Shown: piece by piece, positions 16,354 through 25,374 of the stretch | Layout: every line of letters starts with the position of its first letter | How positions within the stretch are numbered: the stretch's first letter is position 1 | Source: Rhodoplanes serenus | GTDB taxonomy: Bacteria > Pseudomonadota > Alphaproteobacteria > Rhizobiales > Xanthobacteraceae | Assembly (NCBI GenBank): GCA_945897515.1 | Contig: CAMDFO010000013.1 | Location: 1-64,000, forward strand | Length of the DNA stretch: 64,000 bases | Direction: 5' to 3' | Made by a program: the position numbers and the translations under genes | Notes under the pieces: model-generated | Database searches by the model: none | The model's input: only the letters and a program-made list of their open reading frames with translations | What the model was told of the DNA's origin: nothing

Positions 16354-17520
16354 ATGAACACCGCTCGCCAACCTGAGGCATTCGTCACCGTCCGCCATAT
16401 CACCAAGCGGTACGGCGACGTCGTCGCCGTCGACGACGTGTCGCTCACGGTCGGCGAGGGCCACACGCTGGCGCTGCTCGGGCCGAGCGGCTGCGGCAAG
16501 ACCACGGTGCTGCGCTGCCTGGCCGGGCTTGAGACGCCGGAGCAGGGTCACATCGCAATCGCCGGTACGGTCGTGTTCGATGCTGAGCGCGGCATCAATC
16601 TCATGCCGGAGCAGCGCGGACTTGGGATCGTGTTCCAGTCCTACGCGGTCTGGCCGCACATGACGGTCGCCGAGAACGTCGGATTTCCGCTCAAGGTGCG
16701 CAAGGTTCCGAAAGACGAGCAGCGCGACCGCGTCGCGCGCATTCTCGAAATCGTCGGGCTGAGCGCGTGGCGCGACAAGCCGGCGACGCTGCTTAGCGGC
16801 GGCCAGCAGCAGCGCGTGGCGCTGGCCCGCGCGCTGGTGTACGAGCCGCGGCTGGTGCTGTTCGACGAGCCGATGTCGAACCTCGACGCGCTGCTGCGCG
16901 ACCAGGTCCGCATCGAGCTGAAGACCTTGCAGGACCGGCTCGGCTTCACCGCGATCTACGTCACGCACGACCAGTCCGAGGCGTTCGCGCTGGCCGAGAC
17001 CGTGGTGGTGATGAATCGGGGAAAGGTCGAGACCTCGGGCGCGCCGCGCGAGATGTCGTACCGGCCGCGAACGCCGTTCGTCGCGCGCTTCCTTGGGCTC
17101 AACGTGCGCGGCGGCCGGGCGATCCGGACCGGCGATCTGCAGACCGGGCTCTGCTATGCCGAGGTGGCGCTGTCCGACCGGTTGACGCTGCGCGGCCTGA
17201 TCGGCGACGAGCGTCCGATGCCGGCCGGCTCGTCGGTCCTGGCCTGCATCCGCAAGGAGCACGTCGCGCTTCGGAAGCTTCCGCCCGGCGGCCTGACCAC
17301 CCATGGCGCGCTAATCGGCGAAATACGCGCGGCGGCGTTCCTGGGGGTGGAGGAAGAGTATCTCGTGGACGTCGAGGGCGTCGAACTGCGTGCGGTCCAG
17401 CTTCCGATCGGTGCGCAGGCCGGCGATCTCGTCGCGGTCTCGATCCGTCCGGAGGACTGCACCGTGTTTCTGGCATCCGGCGAGACCGGTGTCGCCGCAA
17501 CCGATGAAGTGAAGACGTAG
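16354..17520 (+). CDS. ABC ATPase, PotA/FbpC/UgpC type with TOBE domain
   Basis: A 388-residue ATPase. Walker A GPSGCGKTT is near residue 47, then VFQSYAVWPHMTV, LSGGQQQR and VLFDEPMSNLD, followed by a C-terminal TOBE-like region (from about 240) found in polyamine, iron and sugar importers. It follows the LLM oxidoreductase gene on the same strand, but no permease or binding-protein gene of this type is present, so it is an orphan or serves a distant transporter. It is unrelated in type to the ATPase at 2000-2809. Confidence 0.88.
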   Translation: MNTARQPEAFVTVRHITKRYGDVVAVDDVSLTVGEGHTLALLGPSGCGKTTVLRCLAGLETPEQGHIAIAGTVVFDAERGINLMPEQRGLGIVFQSYAVWPHMTVAENVGFPLKVRKVPKDEQRDRVARILEIVGLSAWRDKPATLLSGGQQQRVALARALVYEPRLVLFDEPMSNLDALLRDQVRIELKTLQDRLGFTAIYVTHDQSEAFALAETVVVMNRGKVETSGAPREMSYRPRTPFVARFLGLNVRGGRAIRTGDLQTGLCYAEVALSDRLTLRGLIGDERPMPAGSSVLACIRKEHVALRKLPPGGLTTHGALIGEIRAAAFLGVEEEYLVDVEGVELRAVQLPIGAQAGDLVAVSIRPEDCTVFLASGETGVAATDEVKT

Positions 17521-17604
17521 CGCGCGCCGCCGCATTTTCGGTCAATCGAGCGCAACAAACAGCAACCCGATTGCAATCGAACCGTGAGCAACGCGGCAGG
17601 CTGT

Positions 17605-17625
17605 CGCGCGGCGGTCCGCCGCGCG
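17605..17625. other. Perfect GC-rich palindrome
   Basis: CGCGCGGCGG and its complement flank a single central T in the 200-base gap after the ABC ATPase gene. It may act as a transcript end for that gene or a protein site; there is no T-run. Confidence 0.4.
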
Positions 17626-17721
17626 GTCGACCGTCGCGCGTCACTTGCACGCGTTGTCGGCGCTGGCGGCGTCTCATTCACTCGATGTGCGCTCCGAACC
17701 TGGGGCACGAGGGAGAAAACC

Positions 17722-17910
17722 GTGAAAAAGACAATCATCGCCGCCGTTGCTGCTGCCGTCCTTGGCGCCGGCACGCTCGCCGTGACGCCGACGCCTGCCG
17801 CGGCGTATTTCTGGTTTCCGTTGGTGCTGGAAATGAAGAAGGACAAGAACTTCAAGGCGGCGAACGTGCACGCTCCCGCCAAGAAGATGAAGGCGAAGAA
17901 GAAAAAGTAA
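17722..17910 (+). CDS. Small exported lysine-rich peptide
   Basis: Sixty-two residues from a GTG preceded by GAGGGAG. A signal peptide (VKKTIIAAVAAAVLGAGTLA to about PAAA) is followed by a mature part of about 30 residues, YFWFPLVLEMKKDKNFKAAN, ending in a Lys-rich tail KKMKAKKKK. The aromatic start and basic end suggest membrane or cell-envelope contact. No family is recognised. It stands alone between an ABC ATPase gene and a convergent SDR gene. Confidence 0.65.
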   Translation: MKKTIIAAVAAAVLGAGTLAVTPTPAAAYFWFPLVLEMKKDKNFKAANVHAPAKKMKAKKKK

Positions 17911-17967
17911 GCGGTTCTCGTCGCGCACGCGTCGAGCGATCATAAGGCCAGGCTGATTTCGATTGGA

Positions 17968-17991
17968 GCGGGGGAGGGTCCACTCCCCCGC
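17968..17991. terminator. Hairpin between convergent genes
   Basis: A nine-base stem GCGGGGGAG with a six-base loop lies between the small exported gene and the SDR gene, which converge here. It could serve both strands; neither side has a T-run, so termination is only suggested. Confidence 0.4.
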
Positions 17992-17995
17992 GGCA

Positions 17996-18745
17996 TCAGT
18001 ATGCGGTCAATCCGCCATCGACGGTGAGCGTGTGCCCGGTCACCGAGGCCGCCGCCGGGCTCGCCAGATAAACCACGGCTGCTCCGATCTCCTCCGGCGT
18101 CGCGAAGCGCCCGGTCGGGATGCGCGACAGCATGGCTTCTTTCGCCTTTGGATCGTTGAGCAGCGCCTGGCGCGACGGCGTCATCACCGTGGTCGGCGCG
18201 ATGGCGTTGACTCGGATGTTCTGCGCCGCCCATTCGATCGCCAGCATCCGGGTCATCTGGATCAGTCCGGCTTTGGAGATGCCGTAGACCGCGCGTCCGG
18301 CGATCCCGGTCATGCCGTGGGTCGAGGCCATGCTGACGATCGCGCCGGGCCGGCGATCCGCGATGCAGGCGCGGCCGAACGATTGCGACAGGAAGAACGC
18401 GCCCTTGAGGTTGATGGTCATGACGTCGTCCCATTCGGCGGGCGTGACGTCGACCACCGGCCGGACCAGCGTGCGCCCTGCATTGTTGACCAGCACGTCG
18501 ATTTCGCCGAAGCCTTTTTGCGCGGCTTCGAACGCCGCAGCGATGCTGTCCTGCGAGCGCAGGTCGAGCGCGACGGTGACAACCTTGCGCGTTGCGATGT
18601 CGGGATGCGCCAGCGTCTCGTTCAGCAGGCCGGTCTCGATGTCCGTGAGCGCGAGATCGTAGCCCGCGCGCGCCAGCGCGATCGCGATGGCCTGTCCGAG
18701 GCCGGTTCCGGCGCCGGTTACGAGCGCGGTGCGAGGTCGATCCAC
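17996..18745 (-). CDS. SDR family oxidoreductase
   Basis: A 249-residue classical SDR. The cofactor loop is TGAGTGLG, NNAG is at 87-90 and the catalytic set is Ser141, Tyr154 and Lys158 (YGISK), with PTGRFATPEEIGAAVVYLAS and VDGG near the end. These enzymes reduce ketones or oxidise alcohols with NAD(P). The start is GTG 18745 with AAGGA before it, inside the end of the Gfo/Idh/MocA gene (28-base overlap), so the two are translationally coupled and probably act in one sugar- or polyol-like pathway. Confidence 0.88.
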   Translation of the reverse strand: MDRPRTALVTGAGTGLGQAIAIALARAGYDLALTDIETGLLNETLAHPDIATRKVVTVALDLRSQDSIAAAFEAAQKGFGEIDVLVNNAGRTLVRPVVDVTPAEWDDVMTINLKGAFFLSQSFGRACIADRRPGAIVSMASTHGMTGIAGRAVYGISKAGLIQMTRMLAIEWAAQNIRVNAIAPTTVMTPSRQALLNDPKAKEAMLSRIPTGRFATPEEIGAAVVYLASPAAASVTGHTLTVDGGLTAY

Positions 18746-19863
18746 GTTCTGTCCTTCATGCTGCGGTAACAGGCTTCGGCGAACTGCACGTCGCGGATGC
18801 CGGCGGCGAAATCGGCCTTCATCGGCGATCCGGTCGCGATGTGACGCAGGAAATCCTCCCAGCCGACGCGGTACGGATTCCTGGCTGGCCCGCCGTCGGT
18901 CACCTCCGTCCAGTGCGTGCGATAGTCGATGCCGAGATCGGTCGCGATGCTGAAATGCGCGGTGCGCGGCGTCTGCGCATTGCTGACGGTCCAGCATTTG
19001 TGCAGGCCGGCGAGCGCCGAGCCTTGCGTGCCGTCGATCTGGACGGTCAGCAGGTCGTCGCGCCGGACCCGCGTCGCCCACGACGACAGGATCGTGCCGG
19101 TCGCGCCGCTTTCCATCTCAAGCAACGTGGCGGCGCTGTCCTCGACGTCGACGGTGTAGCGCTCGCCACGCTCGTCGATGCGTTCCGGTGTCGCTGTCGA
19201 TAGCGATGTCACGACGCGGCGGATCGGGCCGAGCAGGCCTTCGATCACATAGCGCCAGTGCGGATACATATCGAGGATCAACCCGCCGCCATCCCGCTTG
19301 CGGTAGTTCCAGCTCGGGCGCTGGCACGGAACCTCGGTGCCGTCGAACACCCACCAGCCGAACTCGATGCGGAAGCCGACAACGCGGCCAAAAAAATCGG
19401 AGGCCGCGAGCCGCGACAGCTTCTGCAGGCCGGGCAGGTAGAGCTTGTCCTCGACCGCGCCGTGCCTGACGCCTTTCGCATCGATGGCGCGCATCAGCTC
19501 CAGCCCCTTCGCCGACGTGAGCGCCACCGGCTTCTCGGAATAGATGTGCTTGCCGGCGGCGATGGCCCGCTCCAGCACGCCCTGACGCTGGGCGGTCGCC
19601 GCAGCGTCGAAGAACACCGTGTAGGCCGGATCGGCCAGCACGGCGTCGACATCGGTGGACCATTCCGCGCCGTAGCTCTTGGCGATGGCGGCGAGCTTCT
19701 CCGCGTTGCGCCCCACCAGAATCAGGTTTGGCACGATGCGGTCGCCACCCGCCGGCAGCCTGCCCTCGTCGCGGATCGGCGCCAGCGCGTTCGCCAGATG
19801 CTGCGTCGAGCAGATGCGCCCGGTCGCGCCGTTGAGGATGATGCCGATGGTGGTTGGTGCCAT
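18718..19863 (-). CDS. Gfo/Idh/MocA family oxidoreductase
   Basis: A 381-residue NAD(P)-dependent dehydrogenase. The N-terminal Rossmann domain begins GIILNGATGRI, and the family EKP motif is SEKPVALT (Glu110-Pro112). The C-terminal alpha/beta domain carries DMYPHWRYVIEGLLGP with a His that may be catalytic. ATG 19863 is chosen because AAGGACC precedes it; 19881 is the alternative. Family members act on sugars, inositols or dihydrodiols. It overlaps the SDR gene downstream. Confidence 0.86.
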   Translation of the reverse strand: MAPTTIGIILNGATGRICSTQHLANALAPIRDEGRLPAGGDRIVPNLILVGRNAEKLAAIAKSYGAEWSTDVDAVLADPAYTVFFDAAATAQRQGVLERAIAAGKHIYSEKPVALTSAKGLELMRAIDAKGVRHGAVEDKLYLPGLQKLSRLAASDFFGRVVGFRIEFGWWVFDGTEVPCQRPSWNYRKRDGGGLILDMYPHWRYVIEGLLGPIRRVVTSLSTATPERIDERGERYTVDVEDSAATLLEMESGATGTILSSWATRVRRDDLLTVQIDGTQGSALAGLHKCWTVSNAQTPRTAHFSIATDLGIDYRTHWTEVTDGGPARNPYRVGWEDFLRHIATGSPMKADFAAGIRDVQFAEACYRSMKDRTWIDLAPRS

Positions 19864-19879
19864 TCCGGTCCTTGTGCCC

Positions 19880-19982
19880 ATCCTTCGAGACGCCCGCCTT
19901 CGGCGGGCTCCTCAGGATGAGGTCTTAACTTGTGACGACCTCACCCTGAGGAGCGTCCGCAGGACGCGTCTCGAAGGGTGGG
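19880..19982. repeat. Bipartite palindromic repeat, CCTGAGG type
   Basis: Outer arms ATCCTTCGAGACGC and GCGTCTCGAAGGGTG are inverted; the inner ones are CTCCTCAGGATGAG and CTCACCCTGAGGAG. It fills the divergent gap before the deacetylase gene. Confidence 0.85.
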
Positions 19983-20023
19983 CTGCAGATGCCGTGTTAT
20001 AGTCGCGGTTCGCGTGTCTGCCT

Positions 20024-20872
20024 ATGACGAGTTATTCCATGCCCCGCCACATCGTCTGCCTCACCTTCGACTTCGACACCCAATCCGGCTTCATCGCCCG
20101 CGGCATGACCACGCCGACGCCGCTGTCGCGCGGCGAGTTCGGCGCGATGGCGTCGGGCCGGATCCTGAAATTCCTGAAGGAGCGCGGCATCAAGGCCACG
20201 TGGTTCACGCCGGGCTTCACCATCGAAAGCTGGCCGCGGGAGAGCGCCGCGGTGGTGGAGGACGGCCACGAGATCGGCCACCACTCCTGGGCGCATATCC
20301 CGAACGCGAACCAGACCCGCGACGAGGAAGAGGCCGACCTTGTCCGCGCCAACGAGAACATCCGAAAACTGACGGGCCATACCGCGCGCGGCTACCGCTC
20401 GCCGTCATGGGACCTGAGCCCGCACACCGTCGATCTGCTGATCGAGCACGGCTTCCTCTACGACTCGAGCCTGATGGGCGCCGACTACATTCCGTACCGC
20501 GCCCGGCGCGGCGACGTGGCGGAGCTCGGCAAGCCGTTCCGGTTCGGCGAGCCCACGGACTTGATCGAAATGCCGATCTCCTGGTCGCTCGACGATCATC
20601 CGCACTTCGAGTTCATCCGCACCCCGCAGACGGTCGTGCCCGGATTGCAGCCGGCGCGCGCGGTGATGCAGAGCTGGCTCGACGAATTCCTCTACATGAA
20701 GAAGACGGTGGACTGGGGCGTGCTGACCTACACGATGCACCCATATGTGATCGGGCGCGGCTACCGGATGCTCGCGCTGGAGGGCCTGGTCGAGGCGCTG
20801 GCGAAAGAGGGCGCGGTGTTCATGACGATGGAAGCGGCGGCGAAGGAGGCGAGGGTAAGGCTGTTCGCCTAG
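20024..20872 (+). CDS. Polysaccharide deacetylase (NodB-fold) protein
   Basis: A carbohydrate-esterase-4 fold enzyme of 282 residues (277 from the ATG at 20039, which may be the true start; neither has a clear ribosome site). The metal-binding set is present: TFDFD near the N-terminus and HSWAH after GHEIGH, plus RGYRSPSWDLSP. It therefore looks like a metal-dependent amidohydrolase, in contrast to the two PuuE-like proteins at 22134 and 38982. No signal peptide, so a cytoplasmic small-molecule amide is more likely than a cell-wall polymer. Confidence 0.85.
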   Translation: MTSYSMPRHIVCLTFDFDTQSGFIARGMTTPTPLSRGEFGAMASGRILKFLKERGIKATWFTPGFTIESWPRESAAVVEDGHEIGHHSWAHIPNANQTRDEEEADLVRANENIRKLTGHTARGYRSPSWDLSPHTVDLLIEHGFLYDSSLMGADYIPYRARRGDVAELGKPFRFGEPTDLIEMPISWSLDDHPHFEFIRTPQTVVPGLQPARAVMQSWLDEFLYMKKTVDWGVLTYTMHPYVIGRGYRMLALEGLVEALAKEGAVFMTMEAAAKEARVRLFA

Positions 20873-20899
20873 CTGCCGCGCTCCCGCGCAACACACCGG

Positions 20900-20983
20900 T
20901 GTCATGCTCCGCGAAAGCGGAGCATCCAGTCTTACCGCGGAATTTGTGGTTACTGGATCGTCCGCTTTCGCGGACGATGACAG
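20900..20983. repeat. Bipartite palindromic repeat, TGTCATGCTCCGCG type
   Basis: TGTCAT...ATGACA ends with hairpins CTCCGCGAAAGCGGAG and CGTCCGCTTTCGCGGACG. The right flank CAGCGGAG is shared with other copies. Confidence 0.85.
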
Positions 20984-21009
20984 CGGAGATTTGGGCGACG
21001 GTTGCGAAA

Positions 21010-21999
21010 CTACTTCGCCGCTTCCTTCGCCACCTGCTCCATGATCGGCCGCCAGATCTTCTGCTCGTTCTGCACGAAGGCGGTGAGCTCTTCCGGCGTC
21101 ATGTGGCGCACGAAGCCGCCATTGGCGGCGAGCTTGGTCCTGATCTCGGGATCGTCGAGCACGATGCGCATGTCGGCGTGGACCTTGCGGATGATGGGCT
21201 CGGGCGTGCCCTTCGGGGCCAGCAAGACGGTCCACGCGCCGACAAAGAAATCGGGAACCGTTTCGGCGACCGTCGCCAGGTTCTCGAAGCCCGGCGGGCG
21301 CTTGATCGCGGTCGAGGCCAGTCCCTTGATCAGGTTGCCCTTGATCGCGGGCGCGAGCCCGGCATAACCATCGAGTACCAGGGGCACGCGCCCGCTCATC
21401 ACGTCGTTCATCGCCTGCGCGGGCCCGCCGGCGTAAGGCACAAGCTGGAGCTTGATGCCGGTGCGGACTTGCAGCAACTCCATCGTCAAGTGCGTCAGCC
21501 GGCCTCGCCCGGTCGCTGCATAGGTGACTTCGTTCGGCTTCTGCTTGGCCATCGCGATCACGTCCGCGATGGTGTTGATGCCGGACTTGTGCGACGCGCC
21601 GATGTAGAGCGGCTGCTCCAGGATGTAGGAGATCGGCGCGAAGTCGCGGGGCAGCTCGATCGGCATGTTCGGCGCGACGCCCGGTCCACCCGGGATCGCC
21701 AGGAACGCGGAGGTCGACGGCATGTAGAGCGTGTAACCGTCGTTCGGGGACTGCGAGGCGACGCGGGCCGAGATGCCGCCGCCGGCACCGGGCTGGTTGA
21801 GCGTGACGACCGATTGGTTCCAGATCCGGCTCAGCCGGTCGCCGATCACGCGCGACGTGGAGTCGTTGGCGCTGCCGGGCGCGGAGTCGACGACGATGCG
21901 GACCGGCGCGTTGGGGTAGTCACCGGTCTGCGCGCGCGCGTCGCCGGCTGTTGCAAAAGCAAGGATTCCAAGTGAGGCGATAGCAATCAGCGTTTTCAT
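21010..21999 (-). CDS. Bug/TctC-type periplasmic receptor
   Basis: A 329-residue receptor: signal MKTLIAIASLGILAFATAGD, then YPNAPVRIVVDSAPGSANDS in place of the commoner PGGPxD loop, and LNQPGAGGGISARVA. The ligand-contacting first loop is thus unusual (APGSAND). ATG 21999 follows GAGGAACCCC. It stands between a deacetylase gene and a PuuE-like gene, each separated by a palindromic repeat, so it may be its own unit or be co-transcribed with the PuuE-like gene upstream on the same strand. Confidence 0.88.
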   Translation of the reverse strand: MKTLIAIASLGILAFATAGDARAQTGDYPNAPVRIVVDSAPGSANDSTSRVIGDRLSRIWNQSVVTLNQPGAGGGISARVASQSPNDGYTLYMPSTSAFLAIPGGPGVAPNMPIELPRDFAPISYILEQPLYIGASHKSGINTIADVIAMAKQKPNEVTYAATGRGRLTHLTMELLQVRTGIKLQLVPYAGGPAQAMNDVMSGRVPLVLDGYAGLAPAIKGNLIKGLASTAIKRPPGFENLATVAETVPDFFVGAWTVLLAPKGTPEPIIRKVHADMRIVLDDPEIRTKLAANGGFVRHMTPEELTAFVQNEQKIWRPIMEQVAKEAAK

Positions 22000-22021
22000 G
22001 GGGTTCCTCCTCATCCTCCGC

Positions 22022-22094
22022 TGTCATGCCCCGCGAAAGCGGGGCATCCAGCCTTGTTTGCAGCACTGGATAGCCCGCCTTCGCGGGCTATGAG
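22022..22094. repeat. Bipartite palindromic repeat, TGTCATGCCCCGCG type
   Basis: The left flank CCTCCGCTGTCATG is the inverted form of the right flank of other copies (CATGACAGCGGAG), extending the terminal inverted repeat to about 12 bases. Confidence 0.85.
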
Positions 22095-22133
22095 ACCGGG
22101 TGTGTCGCTCAACGCCATGACGCAAGCGACCCA

Positions 22134-23021
22134 TCATTTCGGCTTCGGCACCTGCTTGGCGTACCAGTCGTGGATCTGTTGCCCGGTCCAGTGCACCACA
22201 CCGGGGTGCTTGTTGATGTACGAATAGAGCTGCTCGAAATACTTGATGCGGTGCGCCTGGCCCGTGACATACGGATGCACCCCGATCGCCAGGATGCGCG
22301 TCGACTCCTTGCTCTCCAGATACAGCCGGTCGAACGCGTCCTTGGTGCGGTTGAACAGCACGTCGGACTCGTGATGGTGCGAGACCATCATGGTGATGTC
22401 ATTGATCTCGGCGCTGTAGGGGATCGCCAGCACCGGCCCGTTCGCGGTCCTCACCCAGATCGGCTGATCGTCGAGCACCCAGTCGCCGAACCAGGTGAAC
22501 CCCGCCGCCGCGACATGATCGAGGGTGTCGTACATCTGGCCGCGGCCCGGTCCGAGCCAGCCGGTCGGGGTCTTGCCGGTGAATTTTTTGAGAATGTCGA
22601 TCGACTGGTCCATCACCTCGCGCTGCTTGTCGGCGATCTGCTGGATCGGCATCTGCACGTAAGAGTGCGCCATGAACTCCCAGCCGGCGTCGCGTGCGGC
22701 GCCAGTCGCCTCGGGATAGGTTTCGCAGACCTTGGCGTTGAGCGACATGGTCGGCGTGACCTTGGCTTTCTTCAGCGCCCGCATCAGCCGCCAGAACCCG
22801 ACCCGCATGCCGTACTCGTACCAGGTCCAGTTCGGCATATCGGGGATCGCGCTCTGGCCCTGCGGCGCGATCGAAAGCTGCCGCGCCATCGGCCGAGTGA
22901 TCTCCCATTCCTCGATGTTGACCACCGACCACACGATGATGCGGCCCTTGCCGGGAAGCTTGAGCTTGGGCCGCGTGAAGGGGGAGGAATAGTCGAACCG
23001 GTCGCGCGGATAGGTGGTCAT
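22134..23021 (-). CDS. PuuE-like NodB-fold protein (no metal triad)
   Basis: A 295-residue protein of the polysaccharide-deacetylase superfamily. The place of the Asp-Asp motif is VVNIEEWEI and the place of HSxxH is AHSYVQMP, so the second His is Gln-like. This matches PuuE-type allantoinases, known as metal-independent members, more than CE4 deacetylases. WLGPGRGQMYDTLDHVAAAG and GVHPYVTGQAHRIKYFEQLY are well conserved with the paralogue at 38982-39878. ATG 23021 follows GAGGGCAGA. A ureide or other cyclic amide substrate is a guess. Confidence 0.82.
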   Translation of the reverse strand: MTTYPRDRFDYSSPFTRPKLKLPGKGRIIVWSVVNIEEWEITRPMARQLSIAPQGQSAIPDMPNWTWYEYGMRVGFWRLMRALKKAKVTPTMSLNAKVCETYPEATGAARDAGWEFMAHSYVQMPIQQIADKQREVMDQSIDILKKFTGKTPTGWLGPGRGQMYDTLDHVAAAGFTWFGDWVLDDQPIWVRTANGPVLAIPYSAEINDITMMVSHHHESDVLFNRTKDAFDRLYLESKESTRILAIGVHPYVTGQAHRIKYFEQLYSYINKHPGVVHWTGQQIHDWYAKQVPKPK

Positions 23022-23039
23022 TCTGTCTGCCCTCGTCGC

Positions 23040-23129
23040 TGTCATCACCGGGCCGCGCCGAAGGCGCGAGACCCGGTGATCCATCAATTGAGAAGGGATG
23101 GATGCGCGGGTCAAGCCCGCGCATGACGG
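23040..23129. repeat. Bipartite palindromic repeat, variant arms
   Basis: Left arm TGTCATCACCGGGCCGCGCC (with CACCGGG/CCCGGTG), right arm GATGCGCGGGTCAAGCCCGC closing with GCATGAC. It carries the common GTCAT/ATGAC ends. Confidence 0.75.
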
Positions 23130-23144
23130 CGGTGTACGTTGCGG

Positions 23145-23933
23145 CTAATCATCCAGGATCGCGACCGCGCGTGTCCAGCCGGCCGAGCCGCCTTTCACCT
23201 TCACCGGGAAGCATGAGACGGTGAAGCCGGTGGACGGCAGCGCTTCCAGGTTGTGCAGCTTCTCGATGTGGCAGTAGCCGATGTCGCGGCCGGCCTTGTG
23301 GCCCTCCCAGATGATGCTCGGGTCGCGGTCCCGGGCGTAGCGTTTGGCCGTGAAGCTGAACGGTGCATCCCAGCTCCAGCCGTCGATGCCGGTGACGCGC
23401 ACGCCGCGCTCGGTGAGATAGAGCGTCGCTTCGCGGCCCATGCCGCAGCCGGAATCGACATAGTCGGGCGCGCCGTATTTCGCGCCGGCGGAGGTGTTGA
23501 CCAGCACGATGTCGAGCGGCTTCAGCGTGTGGCCGATGCGCGACAGCTCACTCTCGACGTCGGCGGCGGTAGCGACCGCGCCGTCCGGCAAGTGGCGAAA
23601 ATCGAGCTTCACGCCCGGCGCAAAGCACCACTCCAGCGGAATCTCGTCGATCGTTGCCGAGCGTTTCGGAGCGCCCAGCGCGTGATCCATCGTCGGATGG
23701 AAGTGATACGGCGCGTCGAGATGCGTGCCGTTGTGAGTGGTGAACTCGACCTTCTCCAGCGCCCAGGCGGCGCCGTCCGGCAGGTCGCTCTGCTTGAGGC
23801 CCGGAAAGAACGACGCGATCCGCGCGAAGGTCTGGTCGTGGCGCAGATATTCGATTTTTGGAAGCGCGATCGGCGGGTCGCTGGCGACCCCGCTTTCCAG
23901 CGGGATCGAGATGTCGATGAAACGGCGGGCCAT
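23145..23933 (-). CDS. Cyclase family (kynurenine-formamidase-like) hydrolase
   Basis: A 262-residue metal hydrolase of the cyclase family (PF04199). The zinc motif is HNGTHLDAPYHF: His67, His71, Asp73 and His77. GRDIGYCHIEKLHNLEALP and SCFPVKVKGGSAGWTR follow the family pattern. Members open N-formyl, lactone or isatin-type rings. ATG 23933 lies four bases after the amidase stop, so the protein acts with the amidase, perhaps on successive amide bonds. A longer frame to 24062 lies inside the amidase gene and is not used. Confidence 0.86.
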   Translation of the reverse strand: MARRFIDISIPLESGVASDPPIALPKIEYLRHDQTFARIASFFPGLKQSDLPDGAAWALEKVEFTTHNGTHLDAPYHFHPTMDHALGAPKRSATIDEIPLEWCFAPGVKLDFRHLPDGAVATAADVESELSRIGHTLKPLDIVLVNTSAGAKYGAPDYVDSGCGMGREATLYLTERGVRVTGIDGWSWDAPFSFTAKRYARDRDPSIIWEGHKAGRDIGYCHIEKLHNLEALPSTGFTVSCFPVKVKGGSAGWTRAVAILDD

Positions 23934-23937
23934 CCCG

Positions 23938-25374
23938 CTACTCGGCGGCGGCCGGGCGCGATGCCGCGACCAGGCGCGGCTGGGTCTTGGGATCGGACGT
24001 AATCGTCGTGCCCGCCGCCTCGCAATAGGACTGCGCAACGCGATAGATCGTGGCCTCGCCAAACGAGCGGCTGGCGACCTGCATGGCGAGCGGCATGCCG
24101 CTCTTGCTCAGCCCGGTCGGAACCGAGATCGCCGGTGTGCCGGTGACGTTGAACACCAGCCGGGCCTGCTGGTCGTAGGTCTTCAGCACCATCGGCGTGT
24201 CGTCGATCGGGCAGGGCAGCAGCAGGCTCGACAGCGTCACCACCGCGTCGAGGCCGTGCATCGCCTCGTCGAACTCACGGCACAGCGCGCGGCGCAACTG
24301 CTGCGCCTTGATGTATTTCGCCGACGACACGAACGCGCCCGCCATGATGCGGTTGCGCGTCAGCATCGCGAAATCCTCCGGCCGGTCCTGGATGTCGCGC
24401 TCGTGGATGGCGTAGGCCTCGGCCGCGTGGATGGTGCGGTTGCAGTCGGTCCACACCGGCAGCGGCGACAGCTTGATGGTGCGAACCTCGGCGCCGAGCT
24501 TGCGCAGGGTCTCGATTGCGGCCTCGATGCCGCGCACCTGGTCGGGATCGGCGGCAGCGTCCTTGGTGTAGAAATGCTCGATGACGCCGATGCGCAGGCC
24601 CTTCACTCCGCGGTTCAGGTCCTTCAGGCAATCGTCGATTGGCCGGTCCGTCATCGTCGGATCGGCGGGGTCGTATCCGGTCAAGGCTTGGAACAGAATT
24701 GCGTTGTCCTCGACCGTGCGCGTCATCGGCCCGACGTGATCGAGCGAATGCGTGAGCGGGAACACGCCGGACAGCGAAATCGCGCCATAGGTCGGCTTCA
24801 ATCCGACGATGCCGCAGCAGGTCGCGGGGTTGCGCACCGAACCGCCGGTGTCGGTGCCGAGCGCCGCCGGGACCAGGCCCGCGGCCAGCGCCGCGCCCGA
24901 ACCGCTCGACGAGCCGCCGGGATGCAGGTCGCGGTTCCAGGGATTGCGCGCGGGCGGCCAGGGCAGGTCGAACGCCGGTCCCCCGGTCGCGAACTCGTGC
25001 AGCGCAACCTTGCCGACCAGGACGGAGCCGGCTTCGCGCAGCTTGCGGATGACGAAGGCGTCCGCCGTGGCGCGATGGCTGATGCGGATCTTGGAATGGC
25101 AGGTGGTCGCCAGCCCCTCGACGTCGAAAATGTCTTTCGCCGCATACGGCATGCCGTGCATCGGCCCGCGCCATTGCCCGGCGGCGATCTCGGCTTCGGC
25201 TTGCTTGGCTTGCGCCAGCGCGCTTTCCGCCGTCACCAGCAGGAAGGCGTTGTAGGCCGGATCGACCGCGGCGATGCGGTCGAGCAGCGCCTTGGTGTAT
25301 TCGACCGGCGAGAGTTTCTTCGTGCGGATGAGCTGCGAGGCTTCGGTCAGCGTCAGGTAGGCGAGATCGCTCAT
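23938..25374 (-). CDS. Amidase, signature family
   Basis: A 478-residue amidase with the Ser-cisSer-Lys triad: Lys80 (YAAKDIF), cis-Ser155/156 in HPGGSSSGSG, and nucleophile Ser179 in GTDTGGSVRNPA. It hydrolyses carboxylic amides; it could be mistaken for GatA, but GatB is absent and the neighbours are a cyclase and a small protein. ATG 25374 overlaps the stop of the upstream small gene (ATGA). Substrate unknown; together with the cyclase a ring-opened amide is likely. Confidence 0.9.
   Translation of the reverse strand: MSDLAYLTLTEASQLIRTKKLSPVEYTKALLDRIAAVDPAYNAFLLVTAESALAQAKQAEAEIAAGQWRGPMHGMPYAAKDIFDVEGLATTCHSKIRISHRATADAFVIRKLREAGSVLVGKVALHEFATGGPAFDLPWPPARNPWNRDLHPGGSSSGSGAALAAGLVPAALGTDTGGSVRNPATCCGIVGLKPTYGAISLSGVFPLTHSLDHVGPMTRTVEDNAILFQALTGYDPADPTMTDRPIDDCLKDLNRGVKGLRIGVIEHFYTKDAAADPDQVRGIEAAIETLRKLGAEVRTIKLSPLPVWTDCNRTIHAAEAYAIHERDIQDRPEDFAMLTRNRIMAGAFVSSAKYIKAQQLRRALCREFDEAMHGLDAVVTLSSLLLPCPIDDTPMVLKTYDQQARLVFNVTGTPAISVPTGLSKSGMPLAMQVASRSFGEATIYRVAQSYCEAAGTTITSDPKTQPRLVAASRPAAAE

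Noticed and set aside
15109-17304. A 731-residue open frame on the - strand
   Set aside because: Antisense to the LLM oxidoreductase and ABC ATPase genes, both of which have intact family motifs.
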